Assembly (NCBI GenBank): GCA_964392665.1
Contig: CAYMQB010000059.1
Coordinates: 1 to 12,739, forward strand
Origin: CAYMQB01 sp964392665
Lineage (GTDB): Bacteria > Hydrothermota > E44-bin80
Direction: 5' to 3'
Length of the DNA: 12,739 nucleotides
Below the pieces are notes generated by a model that saw only the letters and a list, made by a program, of their open reading frames with translations, ran no database searches and had not been told where the DNA came from. This document shows, one piece after another, positions 6,538 through 12,739 of the stretch (positions are counted from its first letter, which is position 1; every line of letters starts with the position of its first letter). Both the position numbers and the translations under genes were made by a program.

Positions 6538-7427
6538 TGAAAGACTTTCTTGAAAGAATTAGAAATTGCGAAATTATGGTTGGCGACGGCGCAATGGGTA
6601 CAATGTTGTTTACCAAAGGTCTCCAACCGGGTCAGCCTCCTGAAATCTTCAATATTACAAAAAGCAATATCCTTGAGAAAATCGCACAATCCTATCTCGA
6701 TGCTGGTGCAGATATTCTGGAAACAAATACATTTGGAGGAACATCCCTGAAACTCTCGTTCTTTTCGCTCGAAGACAAAACAGATGAAATAAACAGAAAT
6801 GCCGTTCTCGCTGTTAAGAAGATTGCAGCTAACCGCGCATATGTTTCCGGCTCCTGTGGACCAACAGGAAAAATTCTCAAACCTTATGGTGATACGGAAC
6901 AAGAAACGGTTTACGAAAGTTTCTTAAGACAAATAAAAATCCTTGTTGATGCGGGAATCGACATTGTCTGTATTGAAACGATGATTGACCTTAATGAGGC
7001 AATACTTGCGATTAAAGCAGCCAAATCGGTTTCTTCAACAATTCCAGTCATAGCAACTATGACATTTGACGCAACTCCAAAAGGTTTTTATACGGTTATG
7101 GGCACAAGTATTTTTAACGCAGCAAAGGGACTCGAAAAAGCAGGAGCTGATATTATAGGTTCGAACTGCGGGAACGGCATTGAGAATATGGTCAGGATTG
7201 CACAAGAATTTAGCAAGGTCACCACTCTTCCTTTGATAATTCAATCAAATGCAGGCTTACCTATAATTCAAGGAACCGAAACCATATATCCTGAAACCCC
7301 TGAATTTATGGCAGAAAGAGCAAAGGAACTCGTAAATATTCCCGTATCGGTCATCGGAGGTTGCTGCGGAACAACACCAGAACATATTAAAGCGATCAAA
7401 GATATAGTAAACGCTATGCAACATTAA
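6537..7427 (+). CDS. Homocysteine S-methyltransferase domain protein (single-module MetH-like)
   Basis: The 296-residue protein is one Hcy (S-methyl_trans) barrel, as in the first module of MetH and in betaine-homocysteine methyltransferase. It makes methionine from homocysteine and a donated methyl group. Features: DGAMGTML (17-24) at the barrel entrance, ETNTFGG (62-68), SGSCGPTG (104-111), and the zinc ligands C211 (GSNCGNG) and C276/C277 (GGCCGTTPEHI). All three cysteines that bind zinc and the homocysteine thiolate are intact. Bacterial MetH continues with a folate-binding barrel; this protein stops after the Hcy barrel, and no pterin-binding gene is in the window. With the corrinoid carrier directly upstream, methyl-cobalamin is the likely donor. 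A direct BHMT-type reaction with a betaine is the alternative, but would leave the corrinoid gene unexplained. It is last in the operon, and no clear terminator follows. Confidence 0.9.
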   Translation: MKDFLERIRNCEIMVGDGAMGTMLFTKGLQPGQPPEIFNITKSNILEKIAQSYLDAGADILETNTFGGTSLKLSFFSLEDKTDEINRNAVLAVKKIAANRAYVSGSCGPTGKILKPYGDTEQETVYESFLRQIKILVDAGIDIVCIETMIDLNEAILAIKAAKSVSSTIPVIATMTFDATPKGFYTVMGTSIFNAAKGLEKAGADIIGSNCGNGIENMVRIAQEFSKVTTLPLIIQSNAGLPIIQGTETIYPETPEFMAERAKELVNIPVSVIGGCCGTTPEHIKAIKDIVNAMQH

Positions 7428-7556
7428 CGACTCCATTATCATATGCTTTTTCACAACCGATCAACTCGTCCTTCTTATTGTGCAAGATAATTAATAAAGA
7501 TTGGAATATGCGAAATCCAATTGTACAGATAAAATCAACACTTCACAAATTGGTTC

Positions 7557-7583
7557 TTGACAAGTTAACTTTAATAGTATAAT
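7557..7583 (+). promoter_or_regulatory. Promoter of the amidohydrolase-propeller operon
   Basis: A consensus TTGACA (7557-7562) and a consensus TATAAT (7578-7583) are separated by 15 bases, slightly short of the ideal 17. The expected start near 7590 leaves a leader of about 16 bases containing GGGAG (7596-7600), which serves the ATG at 7606. Confidence 0.6.
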
Positions 7584-7605
7584 AACTAAGCTTATGGGAG
7601 AAAAT

Positions 7606-8790
7606 ATGGATATTGGAAAGATGATTCTCGAATTAAAAGACGAACTTACTAAAATGAGAAGATACCTTCACACCATTCCTGAAACTGCTTTCCAGGAGGT
7701 TGAAACATCTAAATTCATTGCAAAAACTCTGTCAGAAATCGATGGAGTTGAGGTAAAAACCGGGGTTGCAAAAACAGGCGTTGTGGGTCTATTAAAGGGT
7801 AACGGTGAAAAAACGATTGCCCTGAGAGCAGATATGGATGCGCTGCCAGTAATGGAGGAAAACGATGTTGAATATAAATCACACCAGAAGGGAAAAATGC
7901 ACGCCTGCGGTCACGATGCACATATGAGTATTCTTCTGGGAAGTGCAATGATTCTTTCAAAAATAAAAGATAAACTCAGGGGAAATGTGAAATTCATATT
8001 TCAACCAAGTGAAGAAAGCCTTCCCGGTGGTGCAATGCAGATGATAGATGAAGACGTTCTTGAAAATCCAAAGGTTGATGTCATTCTGGGACTTCATTCT
8101 GATCCTACAATCGAAACAGGAAAGGTTGGATACAAAACAGGTGAACTTATGGCATTCACATCGGAGTTTACGATCCTTTTGCATGGAAAAGGCGGTCATG
8201 CTGCCGAACCGCACAGATCAATCGATCCTATCGTTATGGCAAGTGACGTCATACAGGCAATACAGAAAATATCATCACGTTGGACAGGTCCTTTACAACC
8301 TGTCGTTGTGACTATAGGTGCAATACATGGCGGAACAACATTCAATATAATACCCGATATAGTTGAATTAAAAGGAACCGTGCGACTTTTAAATATGCAC
8401 TTGGTCGACCTTACAGAGAAGAAAATCCACGATATACTTGAAACAATTACAAACCTTTACGGTGGTAGTTATGAGTTCGATTTTGTCAGAGGTTATCCCG
8501 TTCTTAGAAACGACGAGAAATTCACCCTCTTTGCAAGCAATGTGCTTTTAAAACTTCTGGGACAGGACAACATAATAAGATTACAAAAACCCTTGATGGG
8601 TGGTGAGGATTTTGCTTACTACCTGACGAAAGTACCAGGTACGTTCCTTAGATTGGGAACAGGGAATAAGCAGAAAAATACGACATTCCCCTGGCATCAT
8701 TCGAAGTTTAACATAGATGAAGATGCGTTACCTATAGGTGTGGCAGTTTTTGTGCAGTGTGCCATTGACTTTTTTAAGTATTATGAATAA
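7606..8790 (+). CDS. M20-family amidohydrolase (N-acyl-amino-acid/hippurate hydrolase type)
   Basis: The 394-residue metallo-amidohydrolase is of the HipO/AmhX/IAA-amino-acid-hydrolase type. It cleaves N-acyl amino acids or similar amides in the cytoplasm; there is no signal peptide. Family motifs in order, numbered from the ATG at 7606: RADMDALP (74-81), MHACGHDAHM (98-107) with metal ligands C101 and H103, QPSEE (133-137) with the catalytic and metal Glu pair, GLHSDP (162-167) with H164, the dimerisation-domain motif GKGGHAAEPH (194-203), MGGEDFAYY (331-339) and FPWHHS (361-366). I prefer ATG 7606 to ATG 7594 because GGGAG (7596-7600) stands 5 bases before it. The promoter start near 7590 would make the earlier ATG almost leaderless, so both remain possible. 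Substrate is not predictable. Its 3' end overlaps the next gene by 8 bases. Confidence 0.92.
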   Translation: MDIGKMILELKDELTKMRRYLHTIPETAFQEVETSKFIAKTLSEIDGVEVKTGVAKTGVVGLLKGNGEKTIALRADMDALPVMEENDVEYKSHQKGKMHACGHDAHMSILLGSAMILSKIKDKLRGNVKFIFQPSEESLPGGAMQMIDEDVLENPKVDVILGLHSDPTIETGKVGYKTGELMAFTSEFTILLHGKGGHAAEPHRSIDPIVMASDVIQAIQKISSRWTGPLQPVVVTIGAIHGGTTFNIIPDIVELKGTVRLLNMHLVDLTEKKIHDILETITNLYGGSYEFDFVRGYPVLRNDEKFTLFASNVLLKLLGQDNIIRLQKPLMGGEDFAYYLTKVPGTFLRLGTGNKQKNTTFPWHHSKFNIDEDALPIGVAVFVQCAIDFFKYYE

Positions 8791-10387
8791 CTTTAAGAGT
8801 AAAGGACTAACCTCTTTTATATCTTTCAGATACTTTTTTCTTCTTTTGATTCTCTTACTCTCACTTTCTTTAACCCTCAATGCAGGAAAATACAATCCCT
8901 TTGTCTGGACAACCTATAAAGAATTTACACACATCTACAGCATAGCAATCAATATGGACCAAGTTTATTTTGGCAGCGACGCCTCTATTCTTAGATTCAA
9001 TAGAATCGAAAAAAAATGGGACGAACCTATTACAAAAAGCAATGGATTCGATGACACCAGGGCAAAGATTGTCGCTATCGACAGAAACTTCAATAAACTA
9101 TGGATTGTCTCCGAAAATTCAGTTTACGTTTATGTCCCACAAATTGCTTTCTGGGAGAGAAAAATTCCACTGATTAGTATCTCTCTCACTTCGATTAACT
9201 CGATAGGTTTCAATCGCAACAGAATATTTCTCGTAGGGAAAGAGGGAATATTTGCTTCAAATAGAGGGGCATATCTGTGGCAGAAGTGGTCCGCGGCACT
9301 TCCCCAGGATATTGAATGGTTTGGAGAAAAAGACAATACGGATGTTCGAGATTATCCTTTTCTTGTTCCTTACTATGCCCAAGATAAATATTTCCATAGA
9401 TATGAGTATGCTTCAATTGCAGTAGATAATAAGGATATGTGGATAGGCACTAACGGATATGGGGTTTACTACGATAATACATACACATGGAATGGAAATC
9501 ATTACTATACAGGAATTGCCAACAGCCGTGTCGATGCGATATTTCCAGACGATGAATTTTTCTGGCTTGGTGGAAGAAATGGAACAGGTAAGGGGATTAC
9601 CTTTATTAATTTTGATACAGGCGAAGGACAATATTACCGCTCCGAAGACATTTACGGCATGGATTCAGACAACATATACGCAATAATAGGTGACAGCAAA
9701 AACATCTGGTTTGGAACAGGCAGCGGATTATTAAAATACAGTAAAGATAAAAACAGTTGGAAAACCTATAACCTCTTTGATGGGCTACCTGGTGAAATTG
9801 TAAAAGCTCTAATTCTGAAAGGGGACACGCTTTTTATAGGAACAAACCAGGGTTTGGCTTACTTACCTCCTGGATCAAAAGATATTTTCAGCTTTGAATT
9901 TTTTGATAATATATCAATCAATTTTCTAAGCGAATACGACAACCGATTGCTAATAGGATGTGCGGATGGTGCATTCAGCAAACACGATAGCCTATTTGAC
10001 GAAATTTCTGATCCTGACGGTGATTTTGCTTTTGGGGTCTCAACTATTTTTGCCGATACCAATACTGTATGGTTTGGAACGACAAGAAAAGGTATTGACG
10101 TATATTTTCCCGACAGTTTAAAATGGGAGGAATATCTCTTCCCCACTCCCATATGCGGTGAATGGGTTTTTGCAATCTCAGGTAATAAGGACTATATATG
10201 GATAGCCACTGATAATGGGGTAACAAGGTATAATAAGAAACTGAGGATGTGGAAAACCTTCAATGAGAGCGATGGTCTTGCAAATAACGAAGTAAGGGCA
10301 ATTTATGTTGACGAAAATTATGTATGGTTTGGCACAAAGGATGGCTTAACAAGACTTAAATACAAGGATTCCTCCATCCCACCGTAA
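8783..10387 (+). CDS. Secreted Reg_prop-type beta-propeller protein
   Basis: I start at the ATG at 8783, overlapping the amidohydrolase stop (ATGAATAA). Earlier in-frame ATGs would put a non-coding extension before an otherwise good signal peptide (residues 15-34: FRYFFLLLILLLSLSLTLNA). The mature part of this 534-residue protein is built of about ten blades of roughly 40 residues, each with a strand of the kind W-[FI]-G-T-x-x-G: VYFGSDA (61), MWIGTNGYG (219), FWLGGRNG (260), IWFGTGSG (308), LFIGTNQG (351), LLIGCADG (389), VWFGTTRKG (429), IWIATDNG (472) and VWFGTKDG (514). These match the two-component-regulator propeller repeat (PF07494), but no transmembrane sensor, kinase or sorting domain follows, so it is a free or surface propeller, probably for ligand or protein binding. 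The overlap suggests co-translation with a cytosolic enzyme; the functional link is unclear. Confidence 0.88.
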   Translation: MNNFKSKGLTSFISFRYFFLLLILLLSLSLTLNAGKYNPFVWTTYKEFTHIYSIAINMDQVYFGSDASILRFNRIEKKWDEPITKSNGFDDTRAKIVAIDRNFNKLWIVSENSVYVYVPQIAFWERKIPLISISLTSINSIGFNRNRIFLVGKEGIFASNRGAYLWQKWSAALPQDIEWFGEKDNTDVRDYPFLVPYYAQDKYFHRYEYASIAVDNKDMWIGTNGYGVYYDNTYTWNGNHYYTGIANSRVDAIFPDDEFFWLGGRNGTGKGITFINFDTGEGQYYRSEDIYGMDSDNIYAIIGDSKNIWFGTGSGLLKYSKDKNSWKTYNLFDGLPGEIVKALILKGDTLFIGTNQGLAYLPPGSKDIFSFEFFDNISINFLSEYDNRLLIGCADGAFSKHDSLFDEISDPDGDFAFGVSTIFADTNTVWFGTTRKGIDVYFPDSLKWEEYLFPTPICGEWVFAISGNKDYIWIATDNGVTRYNKKLRMWKTFNESDGLANNEVRAIYVDENYVWFGTKDGLTRLKYKDSSIPP

Positions 10388-10397
10388 ATGAGATTTC

Positions 10398-10422
10398 GTT
10401 TCGGGAACTACATTCCCGAAAC
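10398..10422. terminator. 10-bp hairpin between convergent genes
   Basis: GTTTCGGGAA (10398-10407) pairs perfectly with TTCCCGAAAC (10413-10422) over a 5-base loop. It follows the propeller stop by 10 bases and faces the minus-strand stop at 10488. The tails are not U-rich, so either a weak bidirectional terminator or a REP-like palindrome is possible. Confidence 0.5.
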
Positions 10423-10431
10423 ACCACGACA

Positions 10432-10481
10432 GGAGTAGGAAGACTTGTCTTGCGATAAGGCGAAGGCCAGACTGCTACTCC
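10432..10481. repeat. REP-like imperfect palindrome
   Basis: GGAGTAG (10432-10438) and CTACTCC (10475-10481) are inverted arms around a GC-richer core (CTTGTCTTGCGATAAGGCG from 10444). The sequence encodes nothing, and the locally higher GC is unlike the surrounding spacers. It resembles the short intergenic palindromes that occur many times in some genomes; only one copy is in this window. Confidence 0.4.
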
Positions 10482-10487
10482 AAGGAA

Positions 10488-12215
10488 TTATTTAACTAAA
10501 ATAACTTTTCGGGTTTTTGTGAAATCCTCAACTTTCATACGGATGAAATATACGCCCTGAGGCAGATCGCTAATGTCAGGATAAAAATAATGTAATCCCT
10601 TCTTTACATAAGTATTTAGAAGACTCCTAATTTTTCTCCCATCTATACTATAGAGAGCAATCTCTATCTTTGCACTCTTTGGAATTGAAAATGAACATTT
10701 GAATCTACCTTTTGTAATACTTGGATTTACCGATAAATAATTACTTAAGACAAATTTTCTTTCTTCTTCCCTAACAGCACTCGGATAATCCACACATACC
10801 CTAATCGTGGCATCGCCATGTCTCCACCACCAATGATGCCAATTGAAAGTATCCTGTTTAACCCAGGTCATCATAGCAAAAGGGGGATTACCATCGTCTA
10901 CCCATAACGATGGATTTCCAAGAGGAGTTGTTGAATCAGGTATACTAATCCATTCTGCAAAAAAACCACCTGAATCAAAGACAACATTATGGTTGGAGAA
11001 ATCCACGGTAAACCACCAAAAAATACCGGGTCCGACTATTCCTAAGACAGAATCCCTTGCAATCACTGTTCCCGGTATACCTATACTATCATCATCATGA
11101 ATTATTGCTCCAATACCAAAGGTATACGGTTCTCCCCATGGCCAGGCATCAAAAGTAAATTTAACACTTTCAATCTTGCAAGGATAATAAGGTGGATAAA
11201 ACATATTGGCAATATCCCACTTGTGCCAAGATGATGCTGTAGTTTCAATATCATCATAATACAATTCACCGGGATATGTTCTTATGTAGGATTCTTTTTC
11301 TTGTTTATCATTATCCCTCACACAATCATTTGACAACCAGGGATAACCCTCGATAATATAATCTCCATTCTTATTATAGTTCCATTGGAAGAAAAGTGTG
11401 TCGATCTCATTATGTTTTAATGAATCAATATATTGAACATCGAAAAAGGCTAATAGACCAAGCGAATCGGTAACTCTAAGGTAAACCGGTACATCCATTT
11501 CCGGTACATTACCAAAGTTTTTCACCACAACTCCAACAGTATCATTGGAAGGATTTTGCAGGAAAAAACCTTTCTTAGAGAATATATTAGTGCAGGAAAC
11601 ATCGTGCCTTGGTCCAGTGAGTGTTACTATGGGTCTTATTAAGAATTCACCAAACAAATGATAATCACAAACCCACCAGTCGTTCTTATCACCTGAAGTA
11701 GCAACTCTGTTATGGCAATTTGGTGTATTGTCATGTGCAACACCCATATTCATTGACGTGAAGATACCAATCCAGAAATCTTTGTCAATTACAATAGGAG
11801 CGGGAAGGTCAATTCTGTTCCATATACTTTCTCCAGAACTAACAAAGAAAATAGGAGAAATAAGATTTATTGAGGATTGGGGAATTCCCGATGAATCGTT
11901 CCATACAAAAAGAGAGCAATCTACTCCAAGTTCAGAAGTTTTCAAAATAACAGATTTTAGAGTACATAATACGCCGGATGAAAATTTTTGAGCAGAGAAA
12001 TAGGCATTATTTGAAAATACTTCACTACCATCATCAAGAATAAGTGTATCTTCCTGTCGGAAGGTAAGAAGGAGGCTTCTGGATGTTTTTTCTGTTGATA
12101 ACTGGTCTTTCTTGAATAGAATTGAATTTTCTTCTATAACTTGCTCATTACTAATAGAAAAAGCACTGTTTGAAAAAGTGAAAATCAAAAAGAACGATAC
12201 AAACAAATAATTCAT
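10488..12215 (-). CDS. Secreted multidomain protein with type IX-type C-terminal sorting domain
   Basis: The 575-residue protein begins with a signal peptide (MNYLFVSFFLIFTFSNSAFS). I use ATG 12215, with AAGGGG (12221-12226) 5 bases upstream, in preference to an in-frame TTG at 12230. Residues about 50-205 form a beta-rich, jelly-roll-like domain (DDGSEVFSNNAYFSAQKF...SSGIPQSS...KDFWIGI). Residues about 205-305 look like a CARDB/Ig-type domain (GVVVKNFGNVPEMDVPVYL). Residues about 315-480 repeat the first fold (YDDIETTASSWHKWDI...SIGIPGTV), ending in a Trp/His-rich stretch (NWHHWWWRHGD). The last 80 residues are a type A sorting domain (FSIPKSAKIEIALYSIDGRK...LPQGVYFIRM...TRKVILVK), which directs export and surface attachment in bacteria with type IX secretion. 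Catalytic residues are not evident, so a carbohydrate- or surface-binding role is a guess. The gene is downstream of another sorting-domain gene remnant. Confidence 0.85.
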   Translation of the reverse strand: MNYLFVSFFLIFTFSNSAFSISNEQVIEENSILFKKDQLSTEKTSRSLLLTFRQEDTLILDDGSEVFSNNAYFSAQKFSSGVLCTLKSVILKTSELGVDCSLFVWNDSSGIPQSSINLISPIFFVSSGESIWNRIDLPAPIVIDKDFWIGIFTSMNMGVAHDNTPNCHNRVATSGDKNDWWVCDYHLFGEFLIRPIVTLTGPRHDVSCTNIFSKKGFFLQNPSNDTVGVVVKNFGNVPEMDVPVYLRVTDSLGLLAFFDVQYIDSLKHNEIDTLFFQWNYNKNGDYIIEGYPWLSNDCVRDNDKQEKESYIRTYPGELYYDDIETTASSWHKWDIANMFYPPYYPCKIESVKFTFDAWPWGEPYTFGIGAIIHDDDSIGIPGTVIARDSVLGIVGPGIFWWFTVDFSNHNVVFDSGGFFAEWISIPDSTTPLGNPSLWVDDGNPPFAMMTWVKQDTFNWHHWWWRHGDATIRVCVDYPSAVREEERKFVLSNYLSVNPSITKGRFKCSFSIPKSAKIEIALYSIDGRKIRSLLNTYVKKGLHYFYPDISDLPQGVYFIRMKVEDFTKTRKVILVK

Positions 12216-12220
12216 CTTAT

Positions 12221-12256
12221 CCCCTTTCAAGGGGGGCAGAAAAAATCTACCCCCCT
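12221..12256 (-). promoter_or_regulatory. Leader with two mutually exclusive hairpins over the ribosome binding site
   Basis: In minus-strand RNA, AGGGGGGUAGA (12256-12246) pairs with UCUGCCCCCCU (12240-12230) across a UUUUU loop, giving 11 pairs including one U-G. The C-run of its 3' arm can instead pair with the AGGGG of the ribosome binding site just downstream (CCCCU-UGAA-AGGGG, 12234-12221). The two folds exclude each other. No U-tract follows, so a simple terminator is less likely. Control of translation of the 12215 gene is inferred. Confidence 0.4.
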
Positions 12257-12263
12257 AAAAGAA

Positions 12264-12687
12264 TTACTTAATCTTTACTGTCTTCCGTGTAAGCCTTTTT
12301 TCACCTACCTTAAGAACAGAGAAGTAGATTCCGTCAGCATATTCTTTACCATCCCAGTCAAAATAGTAAGAGCCCATATCCAATTTCTTATTCACAAGTG
12401 TTTTACAAAGTCGACCAGAAGCATCATAAATCTTGAGGGAAACTTTATCTTCTCTTGGAATTATAAAACTGAACCTTGCTGAATTACTGAATGGATTTGG
12501 TCTTGGTGATAGAAAATTAATTTTTTGAGAAAAATCCCTACCATTTTTTGATATTTGAGTAGCTTTTTCACCGGTTGATTTTTGGTATTCATAGAGAAAT
12601 ATTTCCGAGCATACAGCATACTTACCTTTCATTTTCTCAATAGAAATATTTAACTCTTCACTCTGGTAAGAAGGTTTTGGAACCCAT
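12264..12687 (-). pseudogene. 3' remnant of a sorting-domain secreted protein gene, cut by a mobile element
   Basis: The reading frame is open from about 12687 to the TAA at 12264 and reads like protein from its first codons (WVPKPSYQSEELNISIEKMK...), well before the first ATG at 12632. Translation upstream hits TGA inside the tandem-repeat sequence. The last 82 residues form a type A C-terminal sorting domain: SPRPNPFSNSARFSF, IYDASGRLCKTL, GSYYFDWDGKEYADGIYFSVL and TRKTVKIK. The ATG at 12632 has no ribosome binding site, and a product starting there (122 residues) would lack a signal peptide and so could not reach the type IX pathway. I read this as the 3' end of a larger gene whose 5' part was separated by the insertion at 12688. 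A gene normally continuing upstream and frameshifted, with no insertion, is the alternative. Confidence 0.6.
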
Positions 12688-12739
12688 TGTCAAGGTTCAA
12701 CTTTATTCCCCACCCCAGGTTCAGTTTTATTCCCCACTT
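12688..12739. mobile_element. Probable insertion-sequence end with tandem ~24-bp repeats
   Basis: Beginning with TGTCAAGGTTC, this stretch holds two tandem units of 24 bases (12693-12716, and 12717-12739 cut by the window end), agreeing at about 19 of 23 positions, each with GGTTCA...TTTATTCCCCAC. IS21-family elements start with TG and carry several short repeats at each end for transposase binding. The position, exactly where the coding frame at 12264-12687 breaks, supports an inserted element. No transposase is in the window, so the family assignment is tentative. Confidence 0.45.

Noticed and set aside
7428..7556. Terminator or small RNA after the methyl-transfer operon
   Set aside because: Only a weak 6-bp stem with a 10-base loop (ATTGGA/TCCAAT near 7500-7522) is present and there is no U-tract.
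8738..8782. ATG at 8738 as start of the propeller protein
   Set aside because: It would put 15 extra residues, read from inside the amidohydrolase gene, before the signal peptide; the ATG at 8783 is better placed.
12216..12230. TTG at 12230 as start of the 12215 gene
   Set aside because: The ATG at 12215 has AAGGGG at the right distance and begins directly with a good signal peptide; the TTG extension would run through that ribosome binding site.
12693..12739. Start of a CRISPR array
   Set aside because: The two 24-base units are directly adjacent with no spacer between them and differ at several positions; a transposon end fits better.

Overview
The window is AT-rich bacterial DNA with compact operons. 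Strong Shine-Dalgarno sequences stand beside at least one gene that looks leaderless, and two proteins end in type A C-terminal sorting domains of the type IX secretion (Por) kind. Together with a Reg_prop-type secreted beta-propeller, a corrinoid methyl-transfer operon and 'CATTGCGAG' interspersed repeats, this suggests an uncultured anaerobe of the FCB/WOR-3/Cloacimonadota sort. That assignment is inferred from gene content. No rRNA or tRNA is visible to test it.

Region 1 (1-3580). Two copies of one interspersed repeat lie in opposite orientation at about 47-248 and 3299-3575. Between them are a secreted protein resembling the ARPP-1/DUF6569 family (401-1555), a small PD-(D/E)XK nuclease-like protein on the minus strand (1629-2132), exodeoxyribonuclease III (2257-3027) and the wreck of a GxxExxY-family gene with an in-frame TAG (3096-3317). 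The nuclease-like gene and exoIII are divergent, each with a readable sigma-70-like promoter. The exoIII promoter places the transcript start at the ATG.

Region 2 (3595-7427). This is a tight four-gene operon: an MttB-superfamily methyltransferase without pyrrolysine, a stand-alone MetH-type cobalamin reactivation domain, a corrinoid-binding protein with the DxHxxG motif, and a homocysteine S-methyltransferase domain. Three of the four modules of cobalamin-dependent methionine synthase (Hcy, Cob, Act) are present as separate genes. The folate module is absent and an MttB-like protein occupies its place. The simplest reading is methionine synthesis fed by a methylated amine (betaine-like) instead of methyl-folate. 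A hidden 31-codon ORF bridges the first two genes with ATGA overlaps at both ends.

Region 3 (7557-10387). An M20-family amidohydrolase has a near-consensus promoter. A secreted multi-blade beta-propeller gene overlaps its stop codon.

Region 4 (10388-12739). After a convergent hairpin and a REP-like palindrome comes a minus-strand pair: a 575-aa secreted multidomain protein with a sorting domain, and upstream of it the 3' remnant of a second sorting-domain gene. That remnant is cut off by what looks like an insertion-sequence end made of about 24-bp tandem repeats running out of the window. The leader between the two contains two mutually exclusive hairpins, one of which covers the ribosome binding site.
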